A stretch of 64,000 nt of DNA from Alteromonas indica. Lineage in GTDB: Bacteria > Pseudomonadota > Gammaproteobacteria > Enterobacterales > Alteromonadaceae. The translations under genes and the position numbers were made by a program. Under the pieces are notes generated by a model. That model searched no databases. It had not been told where the DNA came from and was given only the letters and a program-made list of their open reading frames with translations. The stretch covers positions 62,001-126,000 of the forward strand of contig PYVY01000005.1 of NCBI GenBank assembly GCA_003056425.1, in the 5' to 3' direction. This document shows, one piece after another, positions 36,701 to 46,365 of the stretch (the first letter of the stretch is position 1; the number at the start of each line of letters is the position of its first letter).

Positions 36701-37761
36701 TGGATGCGGATTATATTAACCTGGTTAGTTGGCAGCCCACGGATGAAACCGTTGATGAGCCATCGCAAGCCAAAGCGGGGACGAGCCCGAATAGCCTGGC
36801 CTCGTCAAACCCACCGTGGGATGCCCAAACCTTACCGCCAATCTACTTTCATTGCCGCCAGTGCACTTTCATGGGTAAACAGCTCGGTGAAGTAACGCTG
36901 GATGTTGCCAAAAGCGCTGAAGGTATGTCCATTAAGCAGTTTCAGTCGGTAACCCCGCACAGTAAACTCAACGCTACCGGCGAATGGTTGATGAGTAGTA
37001 ACCGGACGCACATTGAAGGCAACATTGATAGCAATGATGTGGGGACGCTGCTTAAAGATCTTGGCGTAAACTCAGGAATCAAAGACTCCGCGGCGGCGGT
37101 AAGCTTCAATTTACACTGGGCCAACTCGCCCATGGATTTCGCGCTGGCCGGGGTGAATGGCGACGTCGACTGGCGCCTGACCGATGGCTACCTTAGTGAG
37201 CTGAGTGACAAAGGCTCACGGATTTTCACCTTATTTAGCCTGAACTCGCTGGTGCGTAAATTGAGCCTGGATTTTCGTGATGTATTCGCGAAGGGGTTTT
37301 TCTATGACGATATGCGCGGTACCCTGAACATACATGATGGTAAGGCTGCCACGGACGATACTATTATCGATGGCGGGGCCGGTGAAATTGTGATTAAAGG
37401 CTATACCGATTTGGTTGCACAGCAGTTAAATTACAACGTGGCGTTCACCCCTAATGTTACTGGCAACTTACCTATTTTGGTGTATTTTCTTGCTACGCCG
37501 CCCACGGCTTTGGCCGCTTTGGCGCTGGATCAGGTTTTAACCTCTGCCAAAGTTATATCCAATGTTAATTATAAAGTGACCGGCACCTTAAGCGAACCCA
37601 AGTTTGAAGAGATGGGCAGAGACAGCAAAGATATTCAGTTACCGGCGCGCCAAACGTCGCCGGACCCCGATCCAGGGCTAACGCAGCCTGATTTGGAAAG
37701 ACTTAATCTGGAGGTGCAACATGGTAAATCTGGTAGCCGTGCAAATGACGTCGGCGCCTGA
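33769..37761 (+). CDS. yhdP: YhdP, AsmA-like envelope phospholipid-transport protein
   Basis: 1330 residues. One N-terminal inner-membrane helix (LWLVLAVLLVLFAVLLSAMRYAL) is followed by a very long periplasmic body with repeated beta-strand patterns, and it ends with the AsmA-like C-terminal block LSELSDKGSRIFTLFSLNSLVRKLSLDF and DGGAGEIVIKGYTDL. The length and position after rng match YhdP of E. coli, which with TamB and YdbH moves phospholipids to the outer membrane. Translation begins at GTG 10 bases after rng. The 3' end overlaps the nitrilase gene by 41 bases in another frame. A CRQC pair in the middle (FHCRQCTFM) could form a disulfide. Confidence 0.95.
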   Translation: MKKLTTILAWGLKKLWLVLAVLLVLFAVLLSAMRYALPHLEQKKALLEEYVSERYGVALTIGSLQADWQKTGPAMVLKQVSLKQSTSSPVGLDIRTIDIELDFWRSLTHRQLSSNQFTLSGLQLALDADRLTGGADSDFPVLDALKSLFLEQLENFSVTDSTLSITQEGQTQVVDISALRWLNSRGHHQGQGAFQVRELANNSASFIIDLDGGKDNLHGVLYAKAEDLDISPWVSGLIKTRRPLNESRANLELWAEVENSTISALFTQLHDSHLEWGGEDEVSVSTSIRSGTLQALPVGQQWQFRLDELVVESNDQSLTTDLVGRMQPGREIVLNTMKPTPVNPFLVLLPLFTSDTADDDVRELNPQGELSTLQLQIKPKGVALSAKLVDVSWQQFGNIPGVDALDIGINWSKSAGVINIAAREGQIHADNLLSQNLALDTLRAKLFVYPQQQTDGSTHMMLASDNLQLQTNLFGMQQSFRFDLFDRELSLMTTIDDLPVATIPSLLPGSLMGADTAAYLTRALSTEGQNGQISHARIMWQGQLADYPFTRQQGVFQAGLSVTDSQFSFASGWPALDQADLALLFENKGLTITGTQAKLNGVNVKNLTATIAQLEPSGHLIIHADGQGSAAQLTDLMVNSTLADSLGMVLDEQVQISGDLQASLKLDIPLNSPDVVASGSALLTGNKVYINSLGMTLEEAAGEVRFINENINTDHFTAQLLCQPVNLDVTGGKHNDEYRVDVGLQGNWSIAPLLARINPEFTQYVKGHSEWQANVALQLPTSGFSYSASITSQLAGIASSLPPPLNKSATQIERFAITSQGNQKASTIRAVLGQEVAFDGILPHSEMQFSRAHLALGDSDFSGLGVGFSVSANLPQVSMTDWYQTVQLIIDGTGAPDDSNTPASTERHITEPRQPALFSVPERIFVNTDKLIIAGQTLTDVDITAKQTNNNWFVDIDSSEARAKVNLYEQWLTRGIEVDADYINLVSWQPTDETVDEPSQAKAGTSPNSLASSNPPWDAQTLPPIYFHCRQCTFMGKQLGEVTLDVAKSAEGMSIKQFQSVTPHSKLNATGEWLMSSNRTHIEGNIDSNDVGTLLKDLGVNSGIKDSAAAVSFNLHWANSPMDFALAGVNGDVDWRLTDGYLSELSDKGSRIFTLFSLNSLVRKLSLDFRDVFAKGFFYDDMRGTLNIHDGKAATDDTIIDGGAGEIVIKGYTDLVAQQLNYNVAFTPNVTGNLPILVYFLATPPTALAALALDQVLTSAKVISNVNYKVTGTLSEPKFEEMGRDSKDIQLPARQTSPDPDPGLTQPDLERLNLEVQHGKSGSRANDVGA

Positions 37762-38542
37762 TGTTGAGGCAAATTTACGCTTTGTAGACGAGCAACTCGC
37801 TGCACTTGATACCAGCGAACCCACCCTGGTGGTATTGCCCGAGTGTTTTGCCAGTTTTGGTACCCGGGACCGCGCCTTGCTAGACCTCGCTGAACCGCGT
37901 TATTCCGGCACAATTGGCCAGGCAATGCAGGCTATGGCAAAACAATACGGCGTGTACCTGGTCAGTGGCACATTTCCTTTACAGGGCGACAGCGAAGATA
38001 AGTTTACGGCCTCCTGCCTGCTGGTAGGCCCCGATGGCAACATCATTGATGAATATCAGAAAATTCATTTATTTGATGTAGCGGTGAACGATAATACGGG
38101 AAGCTACAAAGAATCGACCTATACCCAGCCCGGCAATCGAGTTGTCGTATGCGACACACCATTGGGCCGCATTGGGCTTGCAGTGTGTTATGATGTGCGT
38201 TTTACCGGCTTGTTTGATGCTATGGGCGATATCGATATTCTGGTATTGCCAGCGGCCTTTACCCGTTTTACCGGCGATGCCCACTGGCACACGCTGGTGC
38301 GGGCCAGAGCCATCGAAAAACAATGTTTTGTGGTGGCAGCCAATCAAACCGGCGATCATGCCAATCAACGGCAGACCTTTGGTCACAGTGTTATCTATTC
38401 AGGCTGGGGCGAAACACTGGCAGAACTTCCGGTAGCGACCGGTACAGTCAGTGCCAGTGTAGATATTTCGTCCCGCAACGAGCTGAAGCAGAATATGCCT
38501 GTTGCCCAACATAACCAATTCAGGAGCGATTTTGTCAAATAA
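37721..38542 (+). CDS. Nitrilase-superfamily carbon-nitrogen hydrolase
   Basis: 273 residues, amidase of the Nit branch, perhaps deaminated-glutathione amidase (metabolite repair). The catalytic triad is visible: Glu in [11 protein letters not shown], Lys in [10 protein letters not shown] and Cys in [19 protein letters not shown] precedes the ATG by 6 bases and lies inside yhdP, so the 41-base overlap is real. The yhdP-nitrilase-tldD order is common in gammaproteobacteria. It overlaps the tldD start as well. The substrate assignment is by family resemblance only. Confidence 0.9.
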   Translation: MVNLVAVQMTSAPDVEANLRFVDEQLAALDTSEPTLVVLPECFASFGTRDRALLDLAEPRYSGTIGQAMQAMAKQYGVYLVSGTFPLQGDSEDKFTASCLLVGPDGNIIDEYQKIHLFDVAVNDNTGSYKESTYTQPGNRVVVCDTPLGRIGLAVCYDVRFTGLFDAMGDIDILVLPAAFTRFTGDAHWHTLVRARAIEKQCFVVAANQTGDHANQRQTFGHSVIYSGWGETLAELPVATGTVSASVDISSRNELKQNMPVAQHNQFRSDFVK

Positions 38543-39974
38543 CGTAGCAAGGCACTTACTGACTGACTCGGGGCTTGAAATCTCCTCGCTGGAACAAGCG
38601 CTGGGACAAATTCACCGTCACGACACCGATTATGCAGACCTTTATTTTCAGTCCAGTCAGCATGAAAGCTGGGTGTTGGAAGATGGTATTATTAAAGAAG
38701 GCAGCTACAACATAGAACGTGGTGTAGGTGTGCGGGCCATTAGTGGCGAAAAAACCGGCTTTGCTTACTCAGATGAAATCAGCCCGGCGGCCCTTGATAA
38801 AGCATGTAAAGCGGCCCGGACTATCGCGCCGGCAGGGGGAACGCATCAGGTTCGCGGCCTGAGCCAGGGTAGCTATCCGACGCGTTATGAACAGGATAAC
38901 CCTATCCTGGGTATGGCTGAAGCAGAAAAAGTAGCTTTACTCAAAGCAGTAGATGCTTATGTCAGGAAGCAGGAACCGGGTATTAACCAGGTGGTAGTGA
39001 GCCTGACCGGCGTATATGAAGAAGTGCTGGTCGCGGCGTCTGATGGCACCCTGGCCACCGATGTACGCCCATTAGTGCGCTTAAATTGCTCCGTATTGTT
39101 GGAAAGTGGCGATCGCCGTGAGCGCGGTGGCGCCGGCGCCGGTGGACGGCACACTTATAGCTTTTTTAGCAGTGACGAAAATGGCCGGCCTGTCTATGAG
39201 CAACTTGCTGACGATGCTCTACATATGGCGCGCGTTAATATGCAAGCCATTGCTTCACCGGCAGGCACAATGCCGGTGGTATTGGGGAGCGGCTGGCCAG
39301 GCGTCTTGTTGCATGAAGCTGTAGGCCATGGTCTTGAAGGCGACTTCAACCGTAAAGGTGCCTCTACGTTTAGTGGCAAAATGGGCCAGCAAGTCGCCGC
39401 GAAAGGCGTAACAGTGGTAGATGATGGCACCATGCAAGACCGCCGAGGCTCGTTGTCAGTAGACGATGAAGGAACGCCAACCCAGCGCAATGTACTGATA
39501 GAAGATGGTGTGCTGACCGGGTACATGCAGGATAAAATGAATGCGCGATTGATGGGGGTTAAACCGACCGGTAATGGCCGCCGTGAATCGTATGCACATT
39601 TGCCCATGCCACGAATGACCAATACCTATATGCTGGGCGGCCAGTATGATCCCCAGGAAATTATTAAAACCATTGACCGTGGTATCTATGCCCCCAATTT
39701 TGCAGGTGGCCAGGTGGATATTACGTCTGGTAAATTCGTCTTTTCCAGTGCTGAAGCCTACTTAATAGAAAACGGCAAAATTACTGCGCCAGTCAAAGGG
39801 GCTACCCTGATTGGTAATGGCCCCGAGGTCATGCAGAAAATCTCAATGATTGGTAACGATGTCGCGTTAGACCGAGGCGTTGGGGTGTGTGGTAAAGACG
39901 GCCAGTCGGTGCCAGTAGGCGTAGGCCAGCCTACCCTTAAAATTGATGAGTTGACTGTTGGCGGCACGGCCTGA
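38532..39974 (+). CDS. tldD: Metalloprotease TldD
   Basis: 480 residues, the zinc subunit of the TldD/TldE protease that trims unfolded peptides and in E. coli matures microcin B17 and degrades the antitoxin CcdA. The zinc motif HEAVGH lies in [14 protein letters not shown], and the C-terminal [26 protein letters not shown] block is intact. I chose TTG at 38532 because AGGAG ends 5 bases before it and this gives the E. coli length (481); the earlier ATG at 38502 has no ribosome site. A terminator follows, and its partner pmbA lies just beyond darP. Confidence 0.95.
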   Translation: MSNNVARHLLTDSGLEISSLEQALGQIHRHDTDYADLYFQSSQHESWVLEDGIIKEGSYNIERGVGVRAISGEKTGFAYSDEISPAALDKACKAARTIAPAGGTHQVRGLSQGSYPTRYEQDNPILGMAEAEKVALLKAVDAYVRKQEPGINQVVVSLTGVYEEVLVAASDGTLATDVRPLVRLNCSVLLESGDRRERGGAGAGGRHTYSFFSSDENGRPVYEQLADDALHMARVNMQAIASPAGTMPVVLGSGWPGVLLHEAVGHGLEGDFNRKGASTFSGKMGQQVAAKGVTVVDDGTMQDRRGSLSVDDEGTPTQRNVLIEDGVLTGYMQDKMNARLMGVKPTGNGRRESYAHLPMPRMTNTYMLGGQYDPQEIIKTIDRGIYAPNFAGGQVDITSGKFVFSSAEAYLIENGKITAPVKGATLIGNGPEVMQKISMIGNDVALDRGVGVCGKDGQSVPVGVGQPTLKIDELTVGGTA

Positions 39975-40010
39975 TAGCCGTGACCGTCCTTAAGTGCACA
40001 TTGTGATACA

Positions 40011-40038
40011 AAAAAACCCGCCAGCAGGCGGGTTTTTT
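40011..40038. terminator. Bidirectional terminator between tldD and darP
   Basis: AAAAAACCCGCC, loop AGCA, GGCGGGTTTTTT. A symmetrical A/T-flanked stem serving the converging tldD and darP transcripts. Confidence 0.92.
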
Positions 40039-40103
40039 AATAGTCAGTATTCTTTCGGTATCCTTGGTGTAGCACGTTGCCATAGGATTACCGGCGGGCT
40101 GGT

Positions 40104-40655
40104 TCAGGGCGTTTGAATAACGTCTTTTAAATACTGAAACAACTCACGGTACGCTTTAGGTGGGCCGTTTTTCTCCCGCTCTTTACGTATTTGGCGTTCG
40201 TACTGGCGCAGCTTTTGCCGATCCAGATCGGGGTAGTGTTCAATTAAAGCCTGAATCGCTTCATCGCCCTGGGCGATGATATCTTCCCGGGCTTTTTCCA
40301 ACAAATGAAACGCTGCATTCCCCGTTTGATGTTGATGAGTAAGAATAGCTAAGGCGTGATTAATGGCAGTAACATCACGCTGGCGTAACAGTTTACCGAT
40401 AAATTGCAGTTGTCGGCGGTAGCCATCTTTTTTCCGGTTAATTGCCCGGCCCAGCATGACCGCTTCCTCAAGCTCTTCATCCATCGGAATAGTGGCAAGA
40501 TGGGCCGGGGTCAGTTTAACCAGCTCTTCGCCAAGCTTTTGCATTTGCGCAGACTGACGCTTGAGTTCCGTTTTGCTTAGCGGCTCTGCACTGTCATTAG
40601 TGTCGGTATCTTCAAAGTAAGAATCTTCCGGGGAATGATGCTTGTGGTCGCTCAT
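40104..40655 (-). CDS. darP: Ribosome-associated protein DarP (YjgA)
   Basis: 183 residues, DUF615 protein that binds late 50S precursors and helps large-subunit assembly. The highly charged helical sequence is typical: PLSKTELKRQSAQMQKLGEELVKL near the N-terminus, ALAILTHQHQTGNAAFHLLEKARE in the middle and RQYERQIRKEREKNGPPKAYRELFQYLK at the end. It is divergent from pmbA with a 72-base gap, the arrangement seen in many gammaproteobacteria. Confidence 0.95.
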   Translation of the reverse strand: MSDHKHHSPEDSYFEDTDTNDSAEPLSKTELKRQSAQMQKLGEELVKLTPAHLATIPMDEELEEAVMLGRAINRKKDGYRRQLQFIGKLLRQRDVTAINHALAILTHQHQTGNAAFHLLEKAREDIIAQGDEAIQALIEHYPDLDRQKLRQYERQIRKEREKNGPPKAYRELFQYLKDVIQTP

Positions 40656-40727
40656 TTGAGTCTCATAAGTGTTACACTGTTAATACTTCTAATTGTGACA
40701 CACATAACTGGGATAGCGAAACTGACT

Positions 40728-42059
40728 ATGCAAATTGAACAGCAAATCGCAGAGATTCAAAACGTGGTAGACGATGTACTGAAAATGGCGGTAGGCAAAG
40801 GTGCTACCCAGGCCGAAGCCAGTATGTCGAAAGTGCAGGGCATTGCTGTGTCATCCCGAATGAAAGAAGTAGAAAATGTTGAGTTTACTAACGACGGTGG
40901 TTTAGGTATCAGCGTATATGTGGGTAAACACAAAGGCAGCGCCTCGACGGCTGACCTGAGTACGCAAGCCCTTGCGCTAACCGTAGAAAAAGCCATTGAT
41001 ATCGCCCGGTACACCAGTGAAGATCCTTGTACCGGCCTGGCTGATGAACAGCTGATGGCTACCGAATTCCCTGATTTAGAGCTTTATCATCCGCAAGATC
41101 TTGACCCCCAGCATGCGATGCGGGTGGCTATAGATGCAGAAACGGCCGCCCTCGAATACGATCCCCGTATCGTAAATTCCGACGGTGCCAGTTATAACGC
41201 TAATCTGGGCATGCGGGTATACGGCAATACGCATGGTATCAATGCCGGCTATCCAAGCAGCCGTTATAGCCTAAGTTGTATGATGATTGGTGCGCAGGGC
41301 GACGATATGCAGCGCGATTATGCCTATACTGTCAGCCGCAAGCCAGATGGGCTCAAAGCTGCCGCGGAAGTTGGCAGTGAAGCCTCAGAAGCCACAGTAT
41401 CTCGGCTGGGTGCACAAAAAATAAATACAGCAAATGTACCGGTATTGCTACACAAAGATGTGGCATCTTCGCTGTTTGGCCACTACGTTAGTGCCATCAG
41501 TGGCGGAAGCCTGTATCGGCGTTCTAGCTTTTTGCTGGATAAGCTGGGCGAACAAATATTTCCTGAATGGCTGAATATTGAAGAAAAGCCTCGCTTAAAA
41601 GGCGGCCTGGCCAGCTCTAATTTTGATGCAGAAGGGGTGGTTACCCGCGATCTGAACGTGGTAGAGAATGGCCGGCTGGCGCATTATCTGTTTACCACTT
41701 ACTCTTCCAGAAAAATGGGCACCACTTCCACCGGACACGCTGGTGGCATCCATAACTGGATTATCGGGGATACCGGCCACTCAGATGCAGATTTGCTACA
41801 GGAGATGGGTACAGGGCTATTGGTCACCGAATTAATGGGCCAGGGTGTAAGTGTCGTCACCGGCGATTATTCACGTGGCGCGGCGGGCTTCTGGGTTGAA
41901 AATGGCATAATCCAATACCCGGTACATGAGATTACTATTGCGGGTAATTTAAAGCAAATGTACGCCAATATCCGCGCTATCGGGCGCGAGCGCGATGTCC
42001 GCGGCGGGGTCCAAACCGGTTCCGTACTTATCGATAATATGAAAATAGCCGGTAATTAA
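40728..42059 (+). CDS. pmbA: Metalloprotease subunit PmbA/TldE
   Basis: 443 residues, partner of TldD in the heteromeric protease; it lacks the HExxxH zinc motif that TldD carries, as expected. Signatures are the EGVVTRDLNVVENGRLAHYLF segment and the C-terminal ELMGQGVSVVTGDYSRGAAGFWVENG. The frame is open to 40635, but the added residues would be hydrophobic and unlike the family, so the ATG at 40728 is preferred; the ribosome site is weak. It is separated from tldD only by the convergent darP gene. Confidence 0.95.
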   Translation: MQIEQQIAEIQNVVDDVLKMAVGKGATQAEASMSKVQGIAVSSRMKEVENVEFTNDGGLGISVYVGKHKGSASTADLSTQALALTVEKAIDIARYTSEDPCTGLADEQLMATEFPDLELYHPQDLDPQHAMRVAIDAETAALEYDPRIVNSDGASYNANLGMRVYGNTHGINAGYPSSRYSLSCMMIGAQGDDMQRDYAYTVSRKPDGLKAAAEVGSEASEATVSRLGAQKINTANVPVLLHKDVASSLFGHYVSAISGGSLYRRSSFLLDKLGEQIFPEWLNIEEKPRLKGGLASSNFDAEGVVTRDLNVVENGRLAHYLFTTYSSRKMGTTSTGHAGGIHNWIIGDTGHSDADLLQEMGTGLLVTELMGQGVSVVTGDYSRGAAGFWVENGIIQYPVHEITIAGNLKQMYANIRAIGRERDVRGGVQTGSVLIDNMKIAGN

Positions 42060-42110
42060 CGGCTAACCTTCAGGGCCAATCGGGGCCGATGAAAGTAAAC
42101 CGCAACGCAA

Positions 42111-42139
42111 AAAAAACGCAGCCATAAGCTGCGTTTTTT
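42111..42139. terminator. Bidirectional terminator between pmbA and arcA
   Basis: AAAAAACGCAGC, loop CATAA, GCTGCGTTTTTT; perfectly symmetrical stem between two converging genes. Confidence 0.92.
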
Positions 42140-42184
42140 GTATTTAATAGAACCAGGTACGCTGACGTACTCGTCCTACAGGGT

Positions 42185-42892
42185 TTAGCTATCTACTGAA
42201 CCACAGAAGCGGTAGCCTTCGCCGTGGATAGTGACAATCAACTCTTCATCACTGGGATCAGACTCGAAATGCTTACGAATACGACGGATGGTAACATCCA
42301 CTGTACGGTCATTAGGGCGTAACTCACGGCCGGTCATTTCCATTATCAGCTGTTCGCGCGTTAAAATCTTGCCAGGGTTGCTTAAGAACAGGTGCAGCGC
42401 TCTAAATTCACTTCGCGGCAGGCGGAACTCTTTGCCACTGGGTGAAATAAGTGAGCGGCTATCACCGTCCAGCGTCCAGCCATTGAAGCTAACACGGCTT
42501 GGTAAATCATCGTCTTCAGCAGTATTGGTGGTTCGCGTTAGCAGGTTGCGCGCGCGAATTGTCAATTCCCGAGGGTTAAACGGCTTAGTCAGATAATCAT
42601 CGGCGCCTATCTCAAGGCCTAAAATACGGTCAACGTCGTTATCACGGCCAGTTAGGAATATCAGACCTACATTTTTGCGGTCACGAACTTCTCGAGCCAG
42701 AATCAGGCCATTTTTCCCCGGAAGGTTAATGTCCATTATGACCAGATTGATGGAGTGGTTCTCGAAAAAGTCATGCATTTGATCGCCATTTTCGGCTTCA
42801 AAAACGTTATAGCCTTCAGCTTCGAACAAGCTTTTCAAGGTGGTACGAGTTACCACTTCATCTTCTACAATTAATACATTTGGCGTCTGCAT
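42185..42892 (-). CDS. arcA: Response regulator ArcA
   Basis: 235 residues, OmpR-family regulator controlling respiratory and fermentative genes with oxygen or redox state. The receiver domain ([24 protein letters not shown]) has the phosphoryl-acceptor Asp54 in [12 protein letters not shown], the Thr in FLTGRDND and the Lys in [10 protein letters not shown]. The C-terminal winged helix has [32 protein letters not shown]. The resemblance to E. coli ArcA is close throughout. No tripartite ArcB kinase is in the window; a single-module sensor kinase lies 146 bases upstream on the same strand, a possible partner. Confidence 0.95.
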   Translation of the reverse strand: MQTPNVLIVEDEVVTRTTLKSLFEAEGYNVFEAENGDQMHDFFENHSINLVIMDINLPGKNGLILAREVRDRKNVGLIFLTGRDNDVDRILGLEIGADDYLTKPFNPRELTIRARNLLTRTTNTAEDDDLPSRVSFNGWTLDGDSRSLISPSGKEFRLPRSEFRALHLFLSNPGKILTREQLIMEMTGRELRPNDRTVDVTIRRIRKHFESDPSDEELIVTIHGEGYRFCGSVDS

Positions 42893-43037
42893 GGTGTTTC
42901 ACACTCTTCTTACAATCGGTTTAAGCAATCTTCTGGTTAAAGTTTATTCTTAGTAACAATGTTTGCAAGTCAATAACGAATAAATACTGACCTACGGTAT
43001 AAGGATTTGTAACTAAATTACAAGGGTTGGACCCCGG

Positions 43038-44681
43038 TTAATTTAAGGAATTTCCTGATTTAACACTTTCGACAGGGAAAACGATAATAAATTCAACTCC
43101 GTGTCCTTCTTCACTGGAAACAGAGATAGAACCGTTTAAAGCCTGGGTAACTAAATTGTATACAAGATGCATGCCCAAACCTGAGCCACCTTGTCCGCGT
43201 TTTGTTGTTACGAAGGGGTCAAAAATACGTTTTCGTATTTCCGCGGGGATTCCCTGTCCGTTGTCCCGGTATACAATTTTAAGCGTCTGGACTGAAATCA
43301 AATCAGCCTCGATATCAATAGTTCCGCTGTCCACGTCTTCAAAGCCATGCACTACGGAGTTGATGATCAGATTGATCAAAATTTGATTGATCGGGCCAGC
43401 CTTTGTTTCAACGATTAAGGTAGGGTCGCATTTTACGTTGATATTATGCCGATGTTTTTTTAATCGCGGCTTAAGTGACAATAGTATCTCATTAATTAGC
43501 TGTGAAACGCAAAAGGTTCGGACGCTTTCACTGCCCTGATCTACCGCAACTTGCTTAAAACTGGAAATAAGCTCGGCAGCGCGGTTTAAATTTCGGTAAA
43601 TAATGTTCAGGTTTTCCTGACTCTCACTTAAAAAACGGTCTAACGAACTGGCCTTAAGCGTTTTGGTGTCAAAATCTTTTTGCACCTGGGCCAGCCGGTC
43701 CAGGATCATAGTGGATGCGGTTACCCCTAACCCGATAGGGGTATTTACCTCGTGCGCTACCCCGGCCACCATATCGCCCAGTGAGGCCATTTTTTCGTTT
43801 TCAATAATCTGGCGCTGATATTGGTGTAGCTTTTCCAGCGTATTGATAAGTTCATGGTTGGCATCTTTTAGGGCCAGCGTACGCTGGTTGACCATTTCTT
43901 CCAGACTGCTGTTCAGCTCCCGGTGTTGCTGTTCGGTGACCCGTTGCTTTTGGACATAATCCTGCATCCGTTCCAGTAAAATATTTACCGCATCACCTAA
44001 CATGTTCAGTTCGGTTACATTGCCAATACTTACGCGGGCCGAATAATCTTTTTGGCGTGCCGTACGGCGCAAAAATTCAGCCAATGACTCAATCGGGCCC
44101 ACCAATATGTGTTGTAAACGCAATGCCAGCACAAAGGTCAGTATCATCATGACAAACATAACGCCTAAATTAAGCAATATAGACTGACCGACCAGCTGAT
44201 TAAACTTAGCCGCTGATGCACTAACATAAATATAGCCTACATATTGGCTGTCATACACTACCTGCCGAGATACCTCGACGGTGTTGTCGTTAATGACTGG
44301 TTTATCAAGCAGGTTAAGCTCGGGCTGGCTAAAGGTGGCGGTGGTGGTACCGTTTTTATTGTAACTGGCAAGAAAGCTCAGCGCGTTGTCCTGATAGGGG
44401 TTGTACCAGTAGGCGTGTACATGCTTAACCATAGCCGCCTTGCGGGCGCTATCAAGCGTGGCTGCCGTAGCTTCTACATCACCCAGGGCAATGTTCTGGC
44501 GGGCGTTATCGGCTATTACCTCGGCCAGCATTATCACGGTATCTTCCAAGTCGGTGCGGTAAGAGGAAATTTGCAGGTACATAGATAAGCCGGAAGAAAG
44601 TACCAGCGTGATGGTAGCGATGGCCATAATGACCCAAAGAAACAGGCTGCGTATAGATAGCCGGGCCGCTGAATCTGTCAT
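43038..44681 (-). CDS. Membrane sensor histidine kinase with periplasmic CHASE8-like domain
   Basis: 547 residues. Two membrane helices (about 13-36 and 168-189) bracket a periplasmic domain; its DNARQNIALGDVEATAATLDSARK start resembles CHASE8 sensors. A HAMP linker (190-240) and a coiled coil (245-300) lead to the phosphoacceptor His310 in GVAHEVNTPIGLG, an HPK4-like H-box. The ATPase domain has an N-box (LINLIINSVVHGFE), a G1 box (YRDNGQGIP) and a G2 box (RGQGGSGLGMHLV). There is no receiver or phosphotransfer domain, so it is not a classical ArcB. It lies upstream of arcA on the same strand, but whether it phosphorylates ArcA is inference. Confidence 0.88.
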   Translation of the reverse strand: MTDSAARLSIRSLFLWVIMAIATITLVLSSGLSMYLQISSYRTDLEDTVIMLAEVIADNARQNIALGDVEATAATLDSARKAAMVKHVHAYWYNPYQDNALSFLASYNKNGTTTATFSQPELNLLDKPVINDNTVEVSRQVVYDSQYVGYIYVSASAAKFNQLVGQSILLNLGVMFVMMILTFVLALRLQHILVGPIESLAEFLRRTARQKDYSARVSIGNVTELNMLGDAVNILLERMQDYVQKQRVTEQQHRELNSSLEEMVNQRTLALKDANHELINTLEKLHQYQRQIIENEKMASLGDMVAGVAHEVNTPIGLGVTASTMILDRLAQVQKDFDTKTLKASSLDRFLSESQENLNIIYRNLNRAAELISSFKQVAVDQGSESVRTFCVSQLINEILLSLKPRLKKHRHNINVKCDPTLIVETKAGPINQILINLIINSVVHGFEDVDSGTIDIEADLISVQTLKIVYRDNGQGIPAEIRKRIFDPFVTTKRGQGGSGLGMHLVYNLVTQALNGSISVSSEEGHGVEFIIVFPVESVKSGNSLN

Positions 44682-44798
44682 GCGATAGGGTTACCATATT
44701 TGATAGTAAGCAGTGTCCATAGTGGAATGCCCTGCACGGGCTACATGCGTAGTACTTCAGCGTACGGGCCTCTTATGTGAGGCCGCACGCTGCTGATG

Positions 44799-46232
44799 CT
44801 ATTGCTCAGCCAGCATTTGCTGGTATAAGGCCAGATAATGTTTAGCAGCGCTTTGCCAGGTGAAACGAGTACGCATTCCACGCTGCTGCATTTCACGAAA
44901 ACGCACCGGATGCTCATAATAGAATAGCAGGGCACGGCGTATACAGGCTAACAACCCTTCCGGCGAAGGTAGAGTAAACACAAATCCGCTGGCCTGGGCC
45001 GGAGCGTCTTTCGGATCGATAACCGTATCTTTAAGCCCGCCCACAGCCCGCACTACCGGAATAGTGCCATAAGCCAGACTGTACATCTGATTCAGCCCGC
45101 ACGGTTCAAATTGCGACGGCATCAAAAAGAAGTCGGCTCCCGCTTCCACCAAGTGAGCATGCTCGCTACTGAAACCATTGATAAAAGCAAACTGGTCTGG
45201 ATGATTTTGCGCATATTCGCCCAAATCCATACAGACTTCAGGATCGCCGGTGCCCACAATGACTAACTGTACATTGTGGTCCATCAGCTCATCCAAAATA
45301 GGCAGCAAGTAACCAAACCCTTTTTGTTCCGTCAACCGGCATACCATTCCCAACAAGGGGGTAGCTGGCTTATCGGGTAATCCTGATTTCAGCTGTAATG
45401 CTTGCTTACAGTGGCGCTTAGGATGCAAGTTCTCAACATCGTAATTTTCGGGTAAAAACGCATCGGTGGCCGGATTCCATTGGGTATAGTCACAGCCATT
45501 TAAAATGCCTACCAGATCATGTTGGCGGGTCACCAGTCGGTCATGTAAACCATGGCTACCCAAATCAGTTAACAGTTCCTGGGCATAGTTGGGGCTAACG
45601 GTGGTGATTTTGTCGGCAAACTCAATACCGGTTTGCAGCATGTTAATGTAGCCACCATGGACTTGCGATAGTATTGCGGGGTGGTGGCGTAAATAGGGAA
45701 TATCTTCGAGCTTATTCACGCCCTGAAAAGCGGCATTATGTATAGTGAACACCGACTTTACATCAGTAAAATCACCGCTGCGGTCCGTTTTAAGTAAAAA
45801 CGGTAGCATTGCTGTGTGCCAGTCGTGGCAATGGAGAATATCTGGCTGTAACGCCAGCGCCTGCATTACCATAATACTGGCGCCACAGAAAAAGCTGAAA
45901 CGTTCGCCATTATCGGGGAACGCCTCGTACGTGCTGCTGTATAAGCCATCACGGTCGAAATAAGCCGGATAATCCACAAAGTAGATGTCAATATCGTTCC
46001 AGCTTAGCTGGCGAATATCGAAATGATAGACATTACTTTCGGCAAACAAAGTTTGTTGAGTGCAGGCCGAAGCAAGCTTAAACTGCTGAGCAATACTGCG
46101 GTAATAAGGCATGATAATGCCCACGTCGTGACCCGCTTCTTTAAGCGCCAGCGGCAGGGCTTTACCCACATCTGCCAGGCCACCCGTTTTCACCAGCTCT
46201 TCAACTTCTGATATAGCAAAGATAATCTTCAC
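44799..46232 (-). CDS. glgA: Glycogen synthase (ADP-glucose type)
   Basis: 477 residues, the same length as the E. coli enzyme; GT5 family, adding glucose from ADP-glucose to glycogen. KTGGLADVGKALP at residue 15 is the ADP-glucose-binding motif, HCHDWHTAMLP the central catalytic-region motif, and FFLMPSQFEPCGLNQMYSLAYGTIPVVRAVGGL the C-terminal nucleotide site. It starts at GTG, 9 bases after AGAGG. No glgC, glgB or glgP is adjacent, so this is a detached member of the pathway. Confidence 0.95.
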   Translation of the reverse strand: MKIIFAISEVEELVKTGGLADVGKALPLALKEAGHDVGIIMPYYRSIAQQFKLASACTQQTLFAESNVYHFDIRQLSWNDIDIYFVDYPAYFDRDGLYSSTYEAFPDNGERFSFFCGASIMVMQALALQPDILHCHDWHTAMLPFLLKTDRSGDFTDVKSVFTIHNAAFQGVNKLEDIPYLRHHPAILSQVHGGYINMLQTGIEFADKITTVSPNYAQELLTDLGSHGLHDRLVTRQHDLVGILNGCDYTQWNPATDAFLPENYDVENLHPKRHCKQALQLKSGLPDKPATPLLGMVCRLTEQKGFGYLLPILDELMDHNVQLVIVGTGDPEVCMDLGEYAQNHPDQFAFINGFSSEHAHLVEAGADFFLMPSQFEPCGLNQMYSLAYGTIPVVRAVGGLKDTVIDPKDAPAQASGFVFTLPSPEGLLACIRRALLFYYEHPVRFREMQQRGMRTRFTWQSAAKHYLALYQQMLAEQ

Positions 46233-46365
46233 AACGAGAAACCTCTACAATAAATCATTTTCATGCCAACGAATTGTGTTGTTCTGCATGTTTGAACCGC
46301 CGGTTGCCCTACGGTGAGTATGTACCTGCCGCCCGCTTATGCTCTTTGCATCCTAACGTAAGCCG

